A stretch of DNA of 25,426 nt from a virus, in IMG/VR virus record IMGVR_UViG_3300025617_000104, positions 1-25,426 of that record; one strand, written 5' to 3'. Position numbers and translations under genes: made by a program. Below are positions 6,545 through 15,276 of this stretch, piece by piece (positions within the stretch are counted from its first letter, which is position 1; each line of letters begins with the position of its first letter). The notes below the pieces were generated by a model, which saw nothing but the letters and a program-made list of their open reading frames with translations, was not told the DNA's origin and made no database searches.

Positions 6545-8043
6545 TGGCAAAACCACTTCAGAGTATTGCAATTCAAGCACCGGGTTTCTTTGGGTTAAAC
6601 ACTCAAGACTCACCTACGTCATTACCTGAGCAGTTTGCATTGGTTGCTGAGAATTGTGTTATTGACCAGTTTGGTCGTATTGGTGCTCGTAAGGGATGGA
6701 CATACGAAACTACTTCTGGTGGTGACAGTATTGTCTCGATTGGTGAGTTCGTTAAGTCTGATGGAACTACCGAAGTTATCTCAAGCAGTGCTACAGCTAT
6801 CTACAAAGGCACAACTACATTAACTGATATTACACCTGCGTCACACACAGTGTCCGATGGTCTATACGATCACGCTACTTTAAACGGAGTGCATTACTTG
6901 TTCCGTGAGGGGTCTGATCCTATTTACTATAATGGGACGACTTGTGATGAAGTATCTGCACACCCAGACTACTCTGGTACGGTGCCTAGCGGTAATATTG
7001 TGCAGTCTGGCTTTGGTCGACTGTGGGTTGCCAAAACGTCAACCAATAACACAACTGTATATTGGTCAGACTTACTCATTGGCGTTAAGTGGGATACAGG
7101 ATCGTCTGGTTCTATAGATATATCTAAGGTGTGGCCTGATGGGGCTGATGAGATTACTGCACTGGCGGTACACAACGGAATCCTAGCAATCTTCGGTAAA
7201 CGCCAGATTCTCTTGTACGTTGGTGCTGAAGACCCTGCGACTATGAAACTAGCAGATACCATTGTTGGTATTGGTTGTATCGCACGAGATTCTGTACAAG
7301 TCACAGGAACAGACTTAATCTTCCTAAGTGACTCAGGTGTTCGTAGCTTAAAGCGTACAGTCCAAGAGAAGTCAGCACCAATGACTGACATCTCAAGCAA
7401 CATTCGGACTGAGCTAACAAACTACATTCTGTCTGAATCAGCGAATATCTTTTCGGTTTACTCACCAGAAGAAGCATTTTATTTATTACACTTACCAACA
7501 ACAAACATCACTTATTGTTTTGACATGAGAGCTCCTCTCCAAGACGGAGCACACCGTGTAACCCAATGGGACACAATTGGCCCTCAGGCTCTCTGTAGAA
7601 CCCGTAGCGGGACGTTGTTGCTTGGGAAGGGCTTAGGTATTGCTAAGTACGATGGTTACTCAGACAATGGCTCTGCGTACCAAATGTCGTACTTTACCAA
7701 CTACATTGACTTTGGTGCTCCTAGTAACCTTAAGCTCCTTAAGAACCTTAAGATCACAGTAATTGGTGGTAGTGCAACAGATGTGACGCTTAACTGGGGC
7801 TATGACTATTCATATGCTTACAAGAAGAAACGATTTACGTTGTCTACTCAGGTTATCGCAGAGTACAACATTGCAGAATATAACATTGGTGAATTTAACG
7901 CAGGGGTCTTGGTAAACCGTCCGACAGTAAACGCTAGTGGTGGCGGTCAGGTCGTACAACTTGGTGTTGAAGCAGAGATCAACGGATCACAAGTTTCAAT
8001 TCAGAGACTCACAGCACAGGCTATCGTAGGAAGGACTATCTAA
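6544..8043 (+). CDS. Tail nozzle / tail tubular protein B-like
   Basis: A 499-residue beta-rich protein. The N-terminal signature APGFFGLNTQDSPTSLPEQF then NCVIDQFGRIGARKGW is characteristic of podovirus nozzle or DNA-stabilising proteins (T7 gp12 and P22 gp10 functional class), which fold as a beta-propeller tube and close the tail after packaging. Blade-like repeats are suggested by recurring G-x-x-hydrophobic-beta units such as LAIFGKRQILLYVG. A late segment has near-repeats (AEYNIAEYNIGEFNAG, about residues 440-455), probably a beta-hairpin edge. It overlaps both neighbours by one base (TAATG), consistent with coordinated synthesis of tail proteins. Confidence 0.8.
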   Translation: MAKPLQSIAIQAPGFFGLNTQDSPTSLPEQFALVAENCVIDQFGRIGARKGWTYETTSGGDSIVSIGEFVKSDGTTEVISSSATAIYKGTTTLTDITPASHTVSDGLYDHATLNGVHYLFREGSDPIYYNGTTCDEVSAHPDYSGTVPSGNIVQSGFGRLWVAKTSTNNTTVYWSDLLIGVKWDTGSSGSIDISKVWPDGADEITALAVHNGILAIFGKRQILLYVGAEDPATMKLADTIVGIGCIARDSVQVTGTDLIFLSDSGVRSLKRTVQEKSAPMTDISSNIRTELTNYILSESANIFSVYSPEEAFYLLHLPTTNITYCFDMRAPLQDGAHRVTQWDTIGPQALCRTRSGTLLLGKGLGIAKYDGYSDNGSAYQMSYFTNYIDFGAPSNLKLLKNLKITVIGGSATDVTLNWGYDYSYAYKKKRFTLSTQVIAEYNIAEYNIGEFNAGVLVNRPTVNASGGGQVVQLGVEAEINGSQVSIQRLTAQAIVGRTI

Positions 8044-8276
8044 TGTCAAACTATACTAAGACAACTAACTTTACAGTCAAGGACTCTTTGGCATCTGGTA
8101 ACCCCGCCAAGATTATCAAAGGCTCTGAGATTGATTCTGAATTTGATGCTATTCAAACAGCAGTAGCAACTAAATCAGATATAGCATCTCCGACATTTAC
8201 AGGAACAGTAACTGCACCGACCGTCACGGTTACAGGTACTTTAACAGCAGGTACAATTGACGGAGGAACTTACTAA
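8043..8276 (+). CDS. Stand-alone fibre-anchor-like protein
   Basis: A 77-residue protein. The N-terminus TKTTNFTVKDSLASGNPAKI then KGSEIDSEFDAI is the same kind of sequence found at the N-termini of long marine phage tail fibres, where it binds the tail. It is followed by SPTFTGTVTAPTVTVTGTLT, a triple-beta or collagen-like shaft start. Here the frame ends right after GGTY, so only the anchor and the first shaft repeat remain. It could be an adaptor onto which a separate receptor-binding protein docks, or a truncated fibre. It sits in a clean TAATG-coupled series, which argues against random decay. Confidence 0.7.
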   Translation: MSNYTKTTNFTVKDSLASGNPAKIIKGSEIDSEFDAIQTAVATKSDIASPTFTGTVTAPTVTVTGTLTAGTIDGGTY

Positions 8277-9220
8277 TGGCAATTGATCTTTCAAGTCTCT
8301 CAGGACTCCTAGGTGGTGCCGGGATGGCCGCTAGTGCCGTCTTGCCTTATACTATGTCTGAGGAGGCAATCAGCCAACTTAAAGACATCGGAACAACAAT
8401 GGGTGCTCGTGGTACTGCGATTGGTCAAGAGGCCGCAGGTGCTACAGAGTTCCAACCATTCACAGTAACAACCGGTACAGGTACAACTGCGATTGGCCCT
8501 ACTGGTGGTTACACACAGACACTTGCAGAAACACCTCAGGCAATTCAAGAGGGCCTCTTAAGTGCCGCCCAAGGTGCTATTCCGGGTGCTCAAGTTACAC
8601 CTGACCAACTCTACAGTCAGATTCAGCAAATGCGTCAGCCGGGTTATGAGCGTGAGCGTCTAGCTTTAGAGCAACGCTTGGCCGCTCAAGGTCGCCTAGG
8701 TACAAGCTCAATGTTGTACGGTGGTGCAACTCCTGAGTTAATGGCTATGGAAGAATCACGTCGCCAACAAGAGACTGCAGACATCCTGTCATCGTTGACA
8801 CAAGCAGGTGCATTGACTGGTCAGAACATCCAGAACATCTCTGGTATGTTGACAGCGGGTTACACTCCACAAGCGCAAGCACTTGCGGCTATGACACCAT
8901 CAGTACAACTACAGCAACCAATCGTTAGTGGCCGCCTTGGATCTCAAGAAGCTCTTTACAAAGGTGGTATTGCAGGTCTTGAAGCACAGGCGGCAGGACT
9001 CACTGGTGCGGCCAATGTTGAAGCGGCTCGTACACAGGCACTTGGTAACACCTTGGCTCAAATCTTCGGTGTACAGATGGCTGAAGGACAGACACAATCA
9101 CCATATGATCGACTTATGAACATCTTAGGCTTCGGTGGTGAGTCTAGCGGTACATCAGATGCAAACTTAAGCGATTCGCAGTTCTTTGATGAATACGGTT
9201 ACTTTAGGGGAGAAGCATAA
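8276..9220 (+). CDS. Internal virion / DNA-ejection-type protein 1
   Basis: A 314-residue Ala/Gly/Gln-rich protein. A hydrophobic N-terminus (LSSLSGLLGGAGMAASAVLP) precedes a helical core with ERERLALEQRLAAQGRLG followed by TSSMLYGG at about residues 120-150, a segment recurring in podovirus internal proteins placed after the nozzle gene. The C-terminal tail is acidic and aromatic (QFFDEYGYFRGEA). By position it corresponds to the smallest T7 core/ejection protein (gp14), but sequence identity is not claimed. Such proteins exit the capsid with the DNA and cross the host envelope. It is linked to both neighbours by TAATG overlaps. Confidence 0.65.
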   Translation: MAIDLSSLSGLLGGAGMAASAVLPYTMSEEAISQLKDIGTTMGARGTAIGQEAAGATEFQPFTVTTGTGTTAIGPTGGYTQTLAETPQAIQEGLLSAAQGAIPGAQVTPDQLYSQIQQMRQPGYERERLALEQRLAAQGRLGTSSMLYGGATPELMAMEESRRQQETADILSSLTQAGALTGQNIQNISGMLTAGYTPQAQALAAMTPSVQLQQPIVSGRLGSQEALYKGGIAGLEAQAAGLTGAANVEAARTQALGNTLAQIFGVQMAEGQTQSPYDRLMNILGFGGESSGTSDANLSDSQFFDEYGYFRGEA

Positions 9221-10629
9221 TGGCTCAAGCTAGGTCTATGATCCTTGATATGCTCAAGACTCCGACTCAAGTTAGAGAGGAACAACGTCAGCGTATTACA
9301 GAGCAAGCAATGGGAATGCGTTCTCAGATCCCTCAAGGCACTACATCAATCCCAGGATTGCTTACGAATTTAGCTAATCAGTCTATGGTTCGTACAACTC
9401 AAGGAATGGCTGAGATGCCTAGGAGACTCGCAGGGGCCGCAGGACAGTTTGCAGGTATGGCAGGAGCTACTCCTGAGACGCAAAGAGCCATTCGTGGCCT
9501 AGGATTGACTGGAGAAGAACTTCAGGCACAGCGTGTACAAGAAGCCGCTAGTGATCTTGACTTAGGCAACGTCGAGTCAATGAGGCAAGCACTTAAGCGT
9601 ATGCAGGAAGCAGGGGCTCCATTAGAAGCAACACTTGCGTTGTCTGAAGCAATTGCTAAGCGTCAAAAAGAACTACTTGACCGTGCTTCTGCCGCTCGTG
9701 GTGAACAATTACAACGTGACTTGTTTGGCCTAAAAGAACGTCAGATTGAACTTGACGAAGCTAAGTTTGACGCTGAGACACTCTTAGGCGGTGCCTTAGG
9801 TGAGTTTGACTTAAATACAGAAGACGGTCTTAACGATGCTGTTGAGGCTCTTATGGCTCGTGGTAAGGTTGCTGAAGCAGTACGATTGAAGAATGCGTAT
9901 AAAAAGGAACAAAGCACACTTGAGCAACGTGTCACATACTTAGCAGAGAACTTCACTAACGGCGACTTACAAGCCGCTTACGATATGGCGTTGGAAGAGA
10001 AACGTGTAGAGCCACTATTAGGAGACACAGCAAAACGCCTAGATACTGACTTTGAGAAAGCAAACGCCACAGTTAGTCGAATCAACACAGCCAACGACGC
10101 ACTACGAATCCTTGCTTCTGGTGATGTTAACATCGGTGCATTACCTAAGACCCGCCAAGGAGCACTTAAGCTACTTGAGCAGACTCTTGGTCTTGACACC
10201 GATCAGTCAGTAGAACGTACCGAATTATTAATGGCACGGGCGAAGAAACTTGGTGGTGAAGCACTCGCTTCTGGGATGTTCGGTTCTGGCACAGCAATTT
10301 CTGATCGAGATTTGATTACAGCGATGTCGATTGCGGGTGGTGATGAGAACTTGACTCCTGCAGGTATGGAAGCCATCTTACGGGCTAATATGGCGATTGA
10401 TATCCATCAACTTGAAAAATACAATAAGCGTGTCAATTCACTTGGTCAAGGCTTTTGGGATAGATCGTTCTACTCTAAAGAATCTTATATGCTTCAGGCA
10501 CCTGAAGTCTTTATTCCGTCGTTTTCTCCTGAACGTGCTGAGAGTGCCGCTAGTGACGGACAAGGAAACACAATCTACGAATATCGTGGCGAATGGTATA
10601 ACGCCGACGGTACACGCTACGAACCATAG
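9220..10629 (+). CDS. Internal virion-type helical protein 2
   Basis: A 469-residue largely alpha-helical protein rich in Gln, Glu, Arg and Ala, with likely coiled coils at about residues 100-250 (for example KRMQEAGAPLEATLALSEAI and LKERQIELDEAKFDAETLLG). No catalytic motif is seen. The C-terminus ends with an aromatic turn-rich part (YEYRGEWYNADGTRYEP), like a small beta tag. Composition, size and place between other core-like genes suggest an ejection or internal scaffold protein (T7 gp15 position). It starts in a TAATG overlap after GGGGAGAAGC. Confidence 0.6.
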   Translation: MAQARSMILDMLKTPTQVREEQRQRITEQAMGMRSQIPQGTTSIPGLLTNLANQSMVRTTQGMAEMPRRLAGAAGQFAGMAGATPETQRAIRGLGLTGEELQAQRVQEAASDLDLGNVESMRQALKRMQEAGAPLEATLALSEAIAKRQKELLDRASAARGEQLQRDLFGLKERQIELDEAKFDAETLLGGALGEFDLNTEDGLNDAVEALMARGKVAEAVRLKNAYKKEQSTLEQRVTYLAENFTNGDLQAAYDMALEEKRVEPLLGDTAKRLDTDFEKANATVSRINTANDALRILASGDVNIGALPKTRQGALKLLEQTLGLDTDQSVERTELLMARAKKLGGEALASGMFGSGTAISDRDLITAMSIAGGDENLTPAGMEAILRANMAIDIHQLEKYNKRVNSLGQGFWDRSFYSKESYMLQAPEVFIPSFSPERAESAASDGQGNTIYEYRGEWYNADGTRYEP

Positions 10630-10637
10630 GAGTCCAT

Positions 10638-12071
10638 ATGGCCGCTCAATTACCTCCGGGATTCTCACGAGTAGATATCCCTACTCCTGCACCTAACCAA
10701 GACGTTCCCGTCCCTGCCAATATGCCGCAAGGATTTACGCCTGTGCAAGAACCTGACGTTGACCCTGATAGCTTCTTTGGTCGTGTCGGTACGCAGATTG
10801 GTAAGCGTATTGAGAAAGTCGAACGTAGTGTTAAAATGTACGAGGAAGGTGAAATTACTTATCCTGAGTTAGCACTGCGTGGTCTTGGATTTGGTGTTGG
10901 TTCTGTCTTTGACACTGTCGGTGAAGGTGCAATGACAATCCTAAGTGCACTTACGCCAGATCAGGTTGAAGACTTCCTCAAAGAACAGATTGCCGCAGGT
11001 GGCACTAAGTTGATGGAGACTGATACTGCTAAGAGTCTTCTACAAGCGTATCAAGAACTACCACAGCGAGCTAAAGACAACTTCGGTGATATCGTCACAG
11101 TCGGTACTGGAATGTTGCCTAAGGGTCAAGCAGGTAAGAAACTTGTTGAAAGCGGCATCAAGGCAGAGAAAGAAACACTTGCTAAGTACGTCTTGAATCA
11201 AACACCATCTGCTAAAGAGTTCCGTGTGCGTGAGATGGGTCTGCCTAAGAATATGCAGACTACATTGAACCGTGAAGACTCAATCTTAAATACTGTAGTG
11301 AGCCTTAAAGGTGTCTCAGAGTCATCAAGCCGTAAGAAGATCATGGGTTCTATCAACCAAGAGATTGGACGACTAGCACAAGACATCAACAAGAGCCTTG
11401 CAAACTCTAAGTATAAGTACATTCCTAAGCAAGATGTTAATGTTGTTGTCACTAAAGCAATGCAAGAGTACACACAGAAGAACCCTCTGTTTGCTACAGA
11501 GAAGTTCAGTAATCTCCGTGGTAACCTACAAGAAGCCTACCGTCAAGCACTCAAGGAGTTCAATGGTAAGCCTCAAGAACTTCTTAAGCTCCGCCAGAAC
11601 TTTGACAAGAACGTAGCGACACTGCTCAAGAAAGACGTACACGAAGGTGACGTTAGTCGTGAGATGGTTGCGTCTATTCGTAACAGTCTAAACAACATGA
11701 TGGAGTCTGTGGCACCTGATGATGCAATCAAGGCATCTATGCGTCGTCAGCATAACCTAATGCTTGCTAAAGACAACCTCGCATACAATATGGCTCGTGA
11801 AGGGTCGATGGTTGAAAACACAGTTAAGTTCATTAATCAACACCCATTTATGGCTATGAGTGCCGCCGGTGGTACAGGTATGATCCCAAGCCTGTTAGGT
11901 TCTGAGGTTGGTCTTGTGGGTGGCTTGACAGCCGCAGGTGCTTATGGAGTCACACGCCCAAGTGTGCGTAAGGGTGTCGGTACGGTCTTAAGTGAATTGC
12001 CTACGACTCGTGGAATGCTCTTTGGTGCCACTAACACTGTTGAAGAAGAAATGCAAGGAATAGCTCCGTAA
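10638..12071 (+). CDS. Internal virion-type protein 3 with Pro-rich N-terminus
   Basis: A 477-residue protein starting at ATG 10638 after AGGAG. The Pro-rich N-terminus contains repeated P-x-G-F units (LPPGFSRVDIP, MPQGFTPVQEP), a short linear motif common in marine phage internal proteins. It is followed by an amphipathic or hydrophobic stretch (ALRGLGFGVGSVFDTVGEGA, about 75-95), a Lys-rich helical middle, and a Gly/Ala-rich hydrophobic C-terminal segment (about 405-440, MSAAGGTGMIPSLLGSEVGL) that could insert in a membrane during ejection. No enzyme signature is visible. An ejection role is inferred from position and composition. Confidence 0.6.
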   Translation: MAAQLPPGFSRVDIPTPAPNQDVPVPANMPQGFTPVQEPDVDPDSFFGRVGTQIGKRIEKVERSVKMYEEGEITYPELALRGLGFGVGSVFDTVGEGAMTILSALTPDQVEDFLKEQIAAGGTKLMETDTAKSLLQAYQELPQRAKDNFGDIVTVGTGMLPKGQAGKKLVESGIKAEKETLAKYVLNQTPSAKEFRVREMGLPKNMQTTLNREDSILNTVVSLKGVSESSSRKKIMGSINQEIGRLAQDINKSLANSKYKYIPKQDVNVVVTKAMQEYTQKNPLFATEKFSNLRGNLQEAYRQALKEFNGKPQELLKLRQNFDKNVATLLKKDVHEGDVSREMVASIRNSLNNMMESVAPDDAIKASMRRQHNLMLAKDNLAYNMAREGSMVENTVKFINQHPFMAMSAAGGTGMIPSLLGSEVGLVGGLTAAGAYGVTRPSVRKGVGTVLSELPTTRGMLFGATNTVEEEMQGIAP

Positions 12072-13771
12072 TGGCTGATTACAGAGAACAACTACGCAAA
12101 GTATCACAAGAGTACGACTCAGGTGATCGTAATTACCTTGAGTTGCTCTTAGGTCAAGCCGGGGTAGGTGGTGGAATGATCGGTGATGCCGTTAGTGCGC
12201 TTATCCCCGATCCTGTCGAGCAGAAGATTGCCCAAGGTACTCAATACCTCGCAGAAACGCCTGTAGGACAAGCAGTAGGTCAAGGCTATGGTGCCCTACA
12301 GCAACAGTTCCCACGGACTATGAGAGGCGTTGAGGAGGCTACCAGTGCGTCCTCTATGTTGTTCCCTGCTCGTACAGCCGTGAACCCTAAAGCGGCAATG
12401 CATAAGTTGTCAGCGAACTTACCTAACAAGATGGACTTCGACTTTGATCCAACGACAGGTAAGTACAAGACTCAGTTCTATCTACCAACGCCAGATGCTG
12501 AAGCCCGTGCTAAAGCCCGGAGCCCTGAGTTGTATCAGAAGTACCCTACACAGGCAGTCCAGTTTGAGAAAGGATTGTCTCGTGTACAGGCGATTAGCAA
12601 AGGACTTGCGTTAGGGCTCTCCAACTCACTTAAGCAATCTATGTCACCCACAGGGCAAGCACAATGGCGTGAGAAAGGTGTGAGTAAGACTTTGACTGAT
12701 TTGTCAACTGCGGATATGCCCAACAAGAACAAACTACAGACACTCTACGGACAACCCGCCTATGAGCGTATCTTAGGGAGCCAGTACGGTAACGTTAGTG
12801 AGACTCTCAAGAAACTGGACGATGACTTCTTCACTCACGAAGGTGTCTTTAGTTTTAATGACTTTAACAAACTCACAGGTCACACCAAGGATGACGCAGG
12901 GCCATTCTTCAGGACGATTATGTCTAACTGGGGAATTAAGCCTGACGATAACTTCTTAATGATCGTTAGACAGCCTAAGGCAACTGAGGGTGCGGGAGAC
13001 CTCATGAGTGATGTCATGTTTAAGTCAACGACTGCCCGTAAGCTCCCTTCAGTGTTCCAAGCAGACACTGGATTTACAGATTCTAAGTCGTTCTTGAACT
13101 TGTACGATATGGGTAAGCGAGGTGAAGGTAAGCTGACACCTGAGCGTCGTAAGATCATTAAGAGAACACTTGACAACAATCCAGACTTACTTCAGATCAC
13201 TGATCCTACACAATTGACACGAGAGCTCACCAAGGCAGTCTCAAGAGAAGTAGGCTCACAGAATGCCTTCGGTGTCGGTAATGTTGTCTCAGCGGCATTC
13301 AAGAACAAACCACGTCGCTCCTTTAACTCTAATGACGAACTTGCGTCTGCCTTGGAAGCCAAAGGGCTTAAAGTAGTTCGCCGTAAAGACCAAAAAGATG
13401 ATCCTGATGTCTTCATTACTGACTCAGTATCCTCAAGTGCCTATGAGCTTGGCGGTGTGAATATTGTCTACAAGGTTGAGCGCACTGGTGATGTGATTGC
13501 TCAGGTATCTGATGTCAACGACTTGGTAGGTGTTGGTGCCCCCGGTGCGAAGAAGATGATTGTAGTTACTCCACCAATCAAGAAGAACTTCGCTAAGCCG
13601 GAAGAAAGTAAATCTACGACACCTAGTGATGCTGTAGGTCGTGTGTATGAAGACGTAAGACGGCCTGTGACGCCTAAAGCGCAGGACTATATTTCTGCAG
13701 GTGCTAATGTAGGCACTGTGGCCGCCCCTGTGGCCTCAGGAATGCTATCGGGTGCCCAAGAGCAAGAATAA
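12071..13771 (+). CDS. Internal virion-type protein 4 (last late gene)
   Basis: A 566-residue mixed alpha/beta protein beginning MADYREQLRKVSQEYDSGD, with a Gly-rich amphipathic N-terminus (LLLGQAGVGGGMIGDAVSAL) like the previous protein. A long soluble part follows, including a basic segment (KSTTARKLP) and, at about residues 420-500, a beta-rich stretch (GLKVVRRKDQKDDPDVFITD). No lysozyme, peptidase or nuclease motif was found. It overlaps the upstream gene by one base and is the last rightward gene; its stop TAA abuts the terminator shared with the leftward block. The function is unknown; a virion or ejection protein is most likely. Confidence 0.6.
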   Translation: MADYREQLRKVSQEYDSGDRNYLELLLGQAGVGGGMIGDAVSALIPDPVEQKIAQGTQYLAETPVGQAVGQGYGALQQQFPRTMRGVEEATSASSMLFPARTAVNPKAAMHKLSANLPNKMDFDFDPTTGKYKTQFYLPTPDAEARAKARSPELYQKYPTQAVQFEKGLSRVQAISKGLALGLSNSLKQSMSPTGQAQWREKGVSKTLTDLSTADMPNKNKLQTLYGQPAYERILGSQYGNVSETLKKLDDDFFTHEGVFSFNDFNKLTGHTKDDAGPFFRTIMSNWGIKPDDNFLMIVRQPKATEGAGDLMSDVMFKSTTARKLPSVFQADTGFTDSKSFLNLYDMGKRGEGKLTPERRKIIKRTLDNNPDLLQITDPTQLTRELTKAVSREVGSQNAFGVGNVVSAAFKNKPRRSFNSNDELASALEAKGLKVVRRKDQKDDPDVFITDSVSSSAYELGGVNIVYKVERTGDVIAQVSDVNDLVGVGAPGAKKMIVVTPPIKKNFAKPEESKSTTPSDAVGRVYEDVRRPVTPKAQDYISAGANVGTVAAPVASGMLSGAQEQE

Positions 13772-13792
13772 AAAAAGGCTCCCGAAGGAGCC
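13770..13792 (-). terminator. Intrinsic terminator with UUCG tetraloop for the leftward operon
   Basis: On the minus strand the sequence GGCTCC-TTCG-GGAGCC forms a 6-bp GC-rich stem closed by C(UUCG)G (13777-13792), followed by seven T residues (13776-13770). This is a textbook Rho-independent terminator for transcripts coming from nrdB and the 61-aa gene. On the plus strand the hairpin is followed by AAAAGT, so it lacks a U-tract in that direction. The T run overlaps the stop codon of the convergent late gene. Confidence 0.9.
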
Positions 13793-13814
13793 AAAAGTCA
13801 GAGTCCACCCAACC

Positions 13815-14000
13815 CTACTCAAAAACCTCAAAGATATCCCCGATCATAATTTTAACAAATGGGATATTGATGACGAATCCATCAAAGAAGTACACTTGAG
13901 CATCATCAATGTCTTCATTTGCTTTCCAACCCAATACTGGTTGCGACTGGACAGTCTCAATTGACAGTCCAAAAACGTGGTGAAATCTCATTGCCATCAT
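13815..14000 (-). CDS. 61-aa hypothetical protein at end of leftward operon
   Basis: A 61-residue beta-prone, acidic and aromatic protein (segments VLGWKANEDIDDAQVYFFDG and IMIGDIFEVFE). It starts at ATG 14000, or at a second ATG three bases further on, with only a weak GGCGGTAGAG upstream. It ends 23 bases before the terminator hairpin, as expected for the last gene of the operon. No family is recognised. An overlapping frame on the other strand (13752-13964) covers the terminator and is less credible. Confidence 0.55.
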   Translation of the reverse strand: MMAMRFHHVFGLSIETVQSQPVLGWKANEDIDDAQVYFFDGFVINIPFVKIMIGDIFEVFE

Positions 14001-14130
14001 ATCTCTACCGCCCTATATAAATGCTTTGCATTTCCTGTTTGTCCTGATTGTGATTGCTTGATTGCTGAGGTGCCGTCCTTGGCTCTGTAAGTCCCTATGT
14101 ACCTCTGTCCACAGTAAACCTTATACGTCC
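14001..14130. other. Non-coding gap between nrdB and the last small gene
   Basis: These 130 bases have no credible frame on either strand. On the minus strand TATATA (14025-14020) precedes the 61-aa gene but lacks a convincing -35. The plus strand carries three GATTG direct repeats (14046-14050, 14052-14056, 14060-14064). No tRNA-like or terminator structure was recognised. Confidence 0.4.
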
Positions 14131-15084
14131 TTACCAACCCCAGTCTTCTCCTTCCAATCCGTGTGCGTTGTAATCTGTGACTCGCTTTTCAAAAAAGTTG
14201 GAAATAGAACTACCACCAAGCAACTCCTCCATCCACGGGAGAGGGTTCTCCTTAACCTTCCAGTTCGTCTTAAGACCAAGTTGGAGTAGTCTGCGGTCTG
14301 CGAGGTAGCGAATGTACTGCTTGACATCTGCCGCCGTGAGACCTTCCAAGTCACCCATCTCATACGCAAGGTCAATAACCTTGTCTTCCAGTTTGACTGC
14401 AGTACGGAACATTTCGTAGATATCTTTCTTAAAATCATCATTGACAACCCTTGGGTGTTCCTCACAGAACGCCCGGAATAACTTAGCCATACCCTCAGCG
14501 TGTTGTGACTCATCTCGTACTGACCACTCAACGACAGTACACATACCCGGCATCTTGCCGTATCTCTGGTAGTTCAATAGCATTGCAAATGCACTGAACA
14601 ACGACATACCTTCATTCATGACTGACCTAGCGATTGCCAAGGCAGTGCCTGAGTGACTATGTACGTCAATATCGGACATGAACTCCACTTTTGCAGACAT
14701 TTGTTGATACTCTAAGAACGTACTGAACTCCTCCTCAGGCAACCCTAGGGTGTCATTCAGGAGAGCGTAGGCTCTTTGGTGGATGAACTCTCGACCTGCA
14801 AAGGCCGTAAGCATCGCCCTGATCTCATTGTTCTTAAACTTGGGTATATAATACTCCAAGTAGTTTGTTCCCACCGCAACGTCACTTTGCGTAAAAAGCC
14901 GCAGGATTTGGGTAATATGGTGTTTCTCTTGCTCCGATAGTGCACCGGATTTCCAATGGTTGACATCTGTTTGCAGTTCCAGTTCATCTTCAATCCAGTG
15001 AATCCTCTCGTGTTCTGTGGCGTAGGTCACTGCCCAAGGGTAGCTAAAGGGTTTGTAGGTGGTGTTTGACTCCAGTAGGCTCAT
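14131..15084 (-). CDS. nrdB: Class I ribonucleotide reductase small subunit NrdB
   Basis: A 317-residue protein that generates and stores the tyrosyl radical used by NrdA to reduce ribonucleotides to deoxyribonucleotides. All class Ia elements are visible by comparison with E. coli NrdB: Asp68, Glu99 and His102 (EFIHQRAY), the radical Tyr106, Glu158 (MNEGMSLF), and Glu192 and His195 (RDESQH). The radical Tyr is present, so this is not a Phe-type class Ic enzyme. The C-terminus is acidic and Trp-rich (LEGEDWGW), the usual docking tail for NrdA. It starts at ATG 15084, directly after the preceding small gene. It raises dNTP supply during phage replication. Confidence 0.95.
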   Translation of the reverse strand: MSLLESNTTYKPFSYPWAVTYATEHERIHWIEDELELQTDVNHWKSGALSEQEKHHITQILRLFTQSDVAVGTNYLEYYIPKFKNNEIRAMLTAFAGREFIHQRAYALLNDTLGLPEEEFSTFLEYQQMSAKVEFMSDIDVHSHSGTALAIARSVMNEGMSLFSAFAMLLNYQRYGKMPGMCTVVEWSVRDESQHAEGMAKLFRAFCEEHPRVVNDDFKKDIYEMFRTAVKLEDKVIDLAYEMGDLEGLTAADVKQYIRYLADRRLLQLGLKTNWKVKENPLPWMEELLGGSSISNFFEKRVTDYNAHGLEGEDWGW

Positions 15085-15276
15085 TTAGTTCTCCAGTTCT
15101 GATTGGTTCTGATAGATTACATTCATTAGATTATTGTTGTGGTATTGTAGGCGTTCTACTTCTTGTACTAGTTTTGCTGTTGTATCAAAACAATCGTTCA
15201 ATAGTCGTTTGTTAAACGGGTCACTGTCTTTGATTAAATCTAATCTCTTAAGTAGATTCTGTGCTTCTTCTGTCAT
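15085..15276 (-). CDS. 63-aa helical protein between nrdA and nrdB
   Basis: A helical, probably coiled-coil protein (MTEEAQNLLKRLDLIKDSD, then TTAKLVQEVERLQYHNNN). The chosen ATG at 15276 has GAGG six bases upstream; ATG 15282 in the same frame has GAGG with no spacing, and the frame stays open to 15303. It overlaps the upstream small gene by 29 nt and ends immediately before nrdB. No family is recognised. Being wedged between the two reductase subunits suggests co-expression but not necessarily a reductase function. Confidence 0.65.
   Translation of the reverse strand: MTEEAQNLLKRLDLIKDSDPFNKRLLNDCFDTTAKLVQEVERLQYHNNNLMNVIYQNQSELEN

Noticed and set aside
13752-13964. 70-aa rightward frame crossing the terminator
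   Set aside because: It overlaps the end of the last late gene, the terminator hairpin and the 61-aa leftward gene; composition looks like read-through of non-coding sequence.
14001-14130. tRNA or small RNA gene in the gap
   Set aside because: No cloverleaf or T-arm consensus was recognised on either strand.
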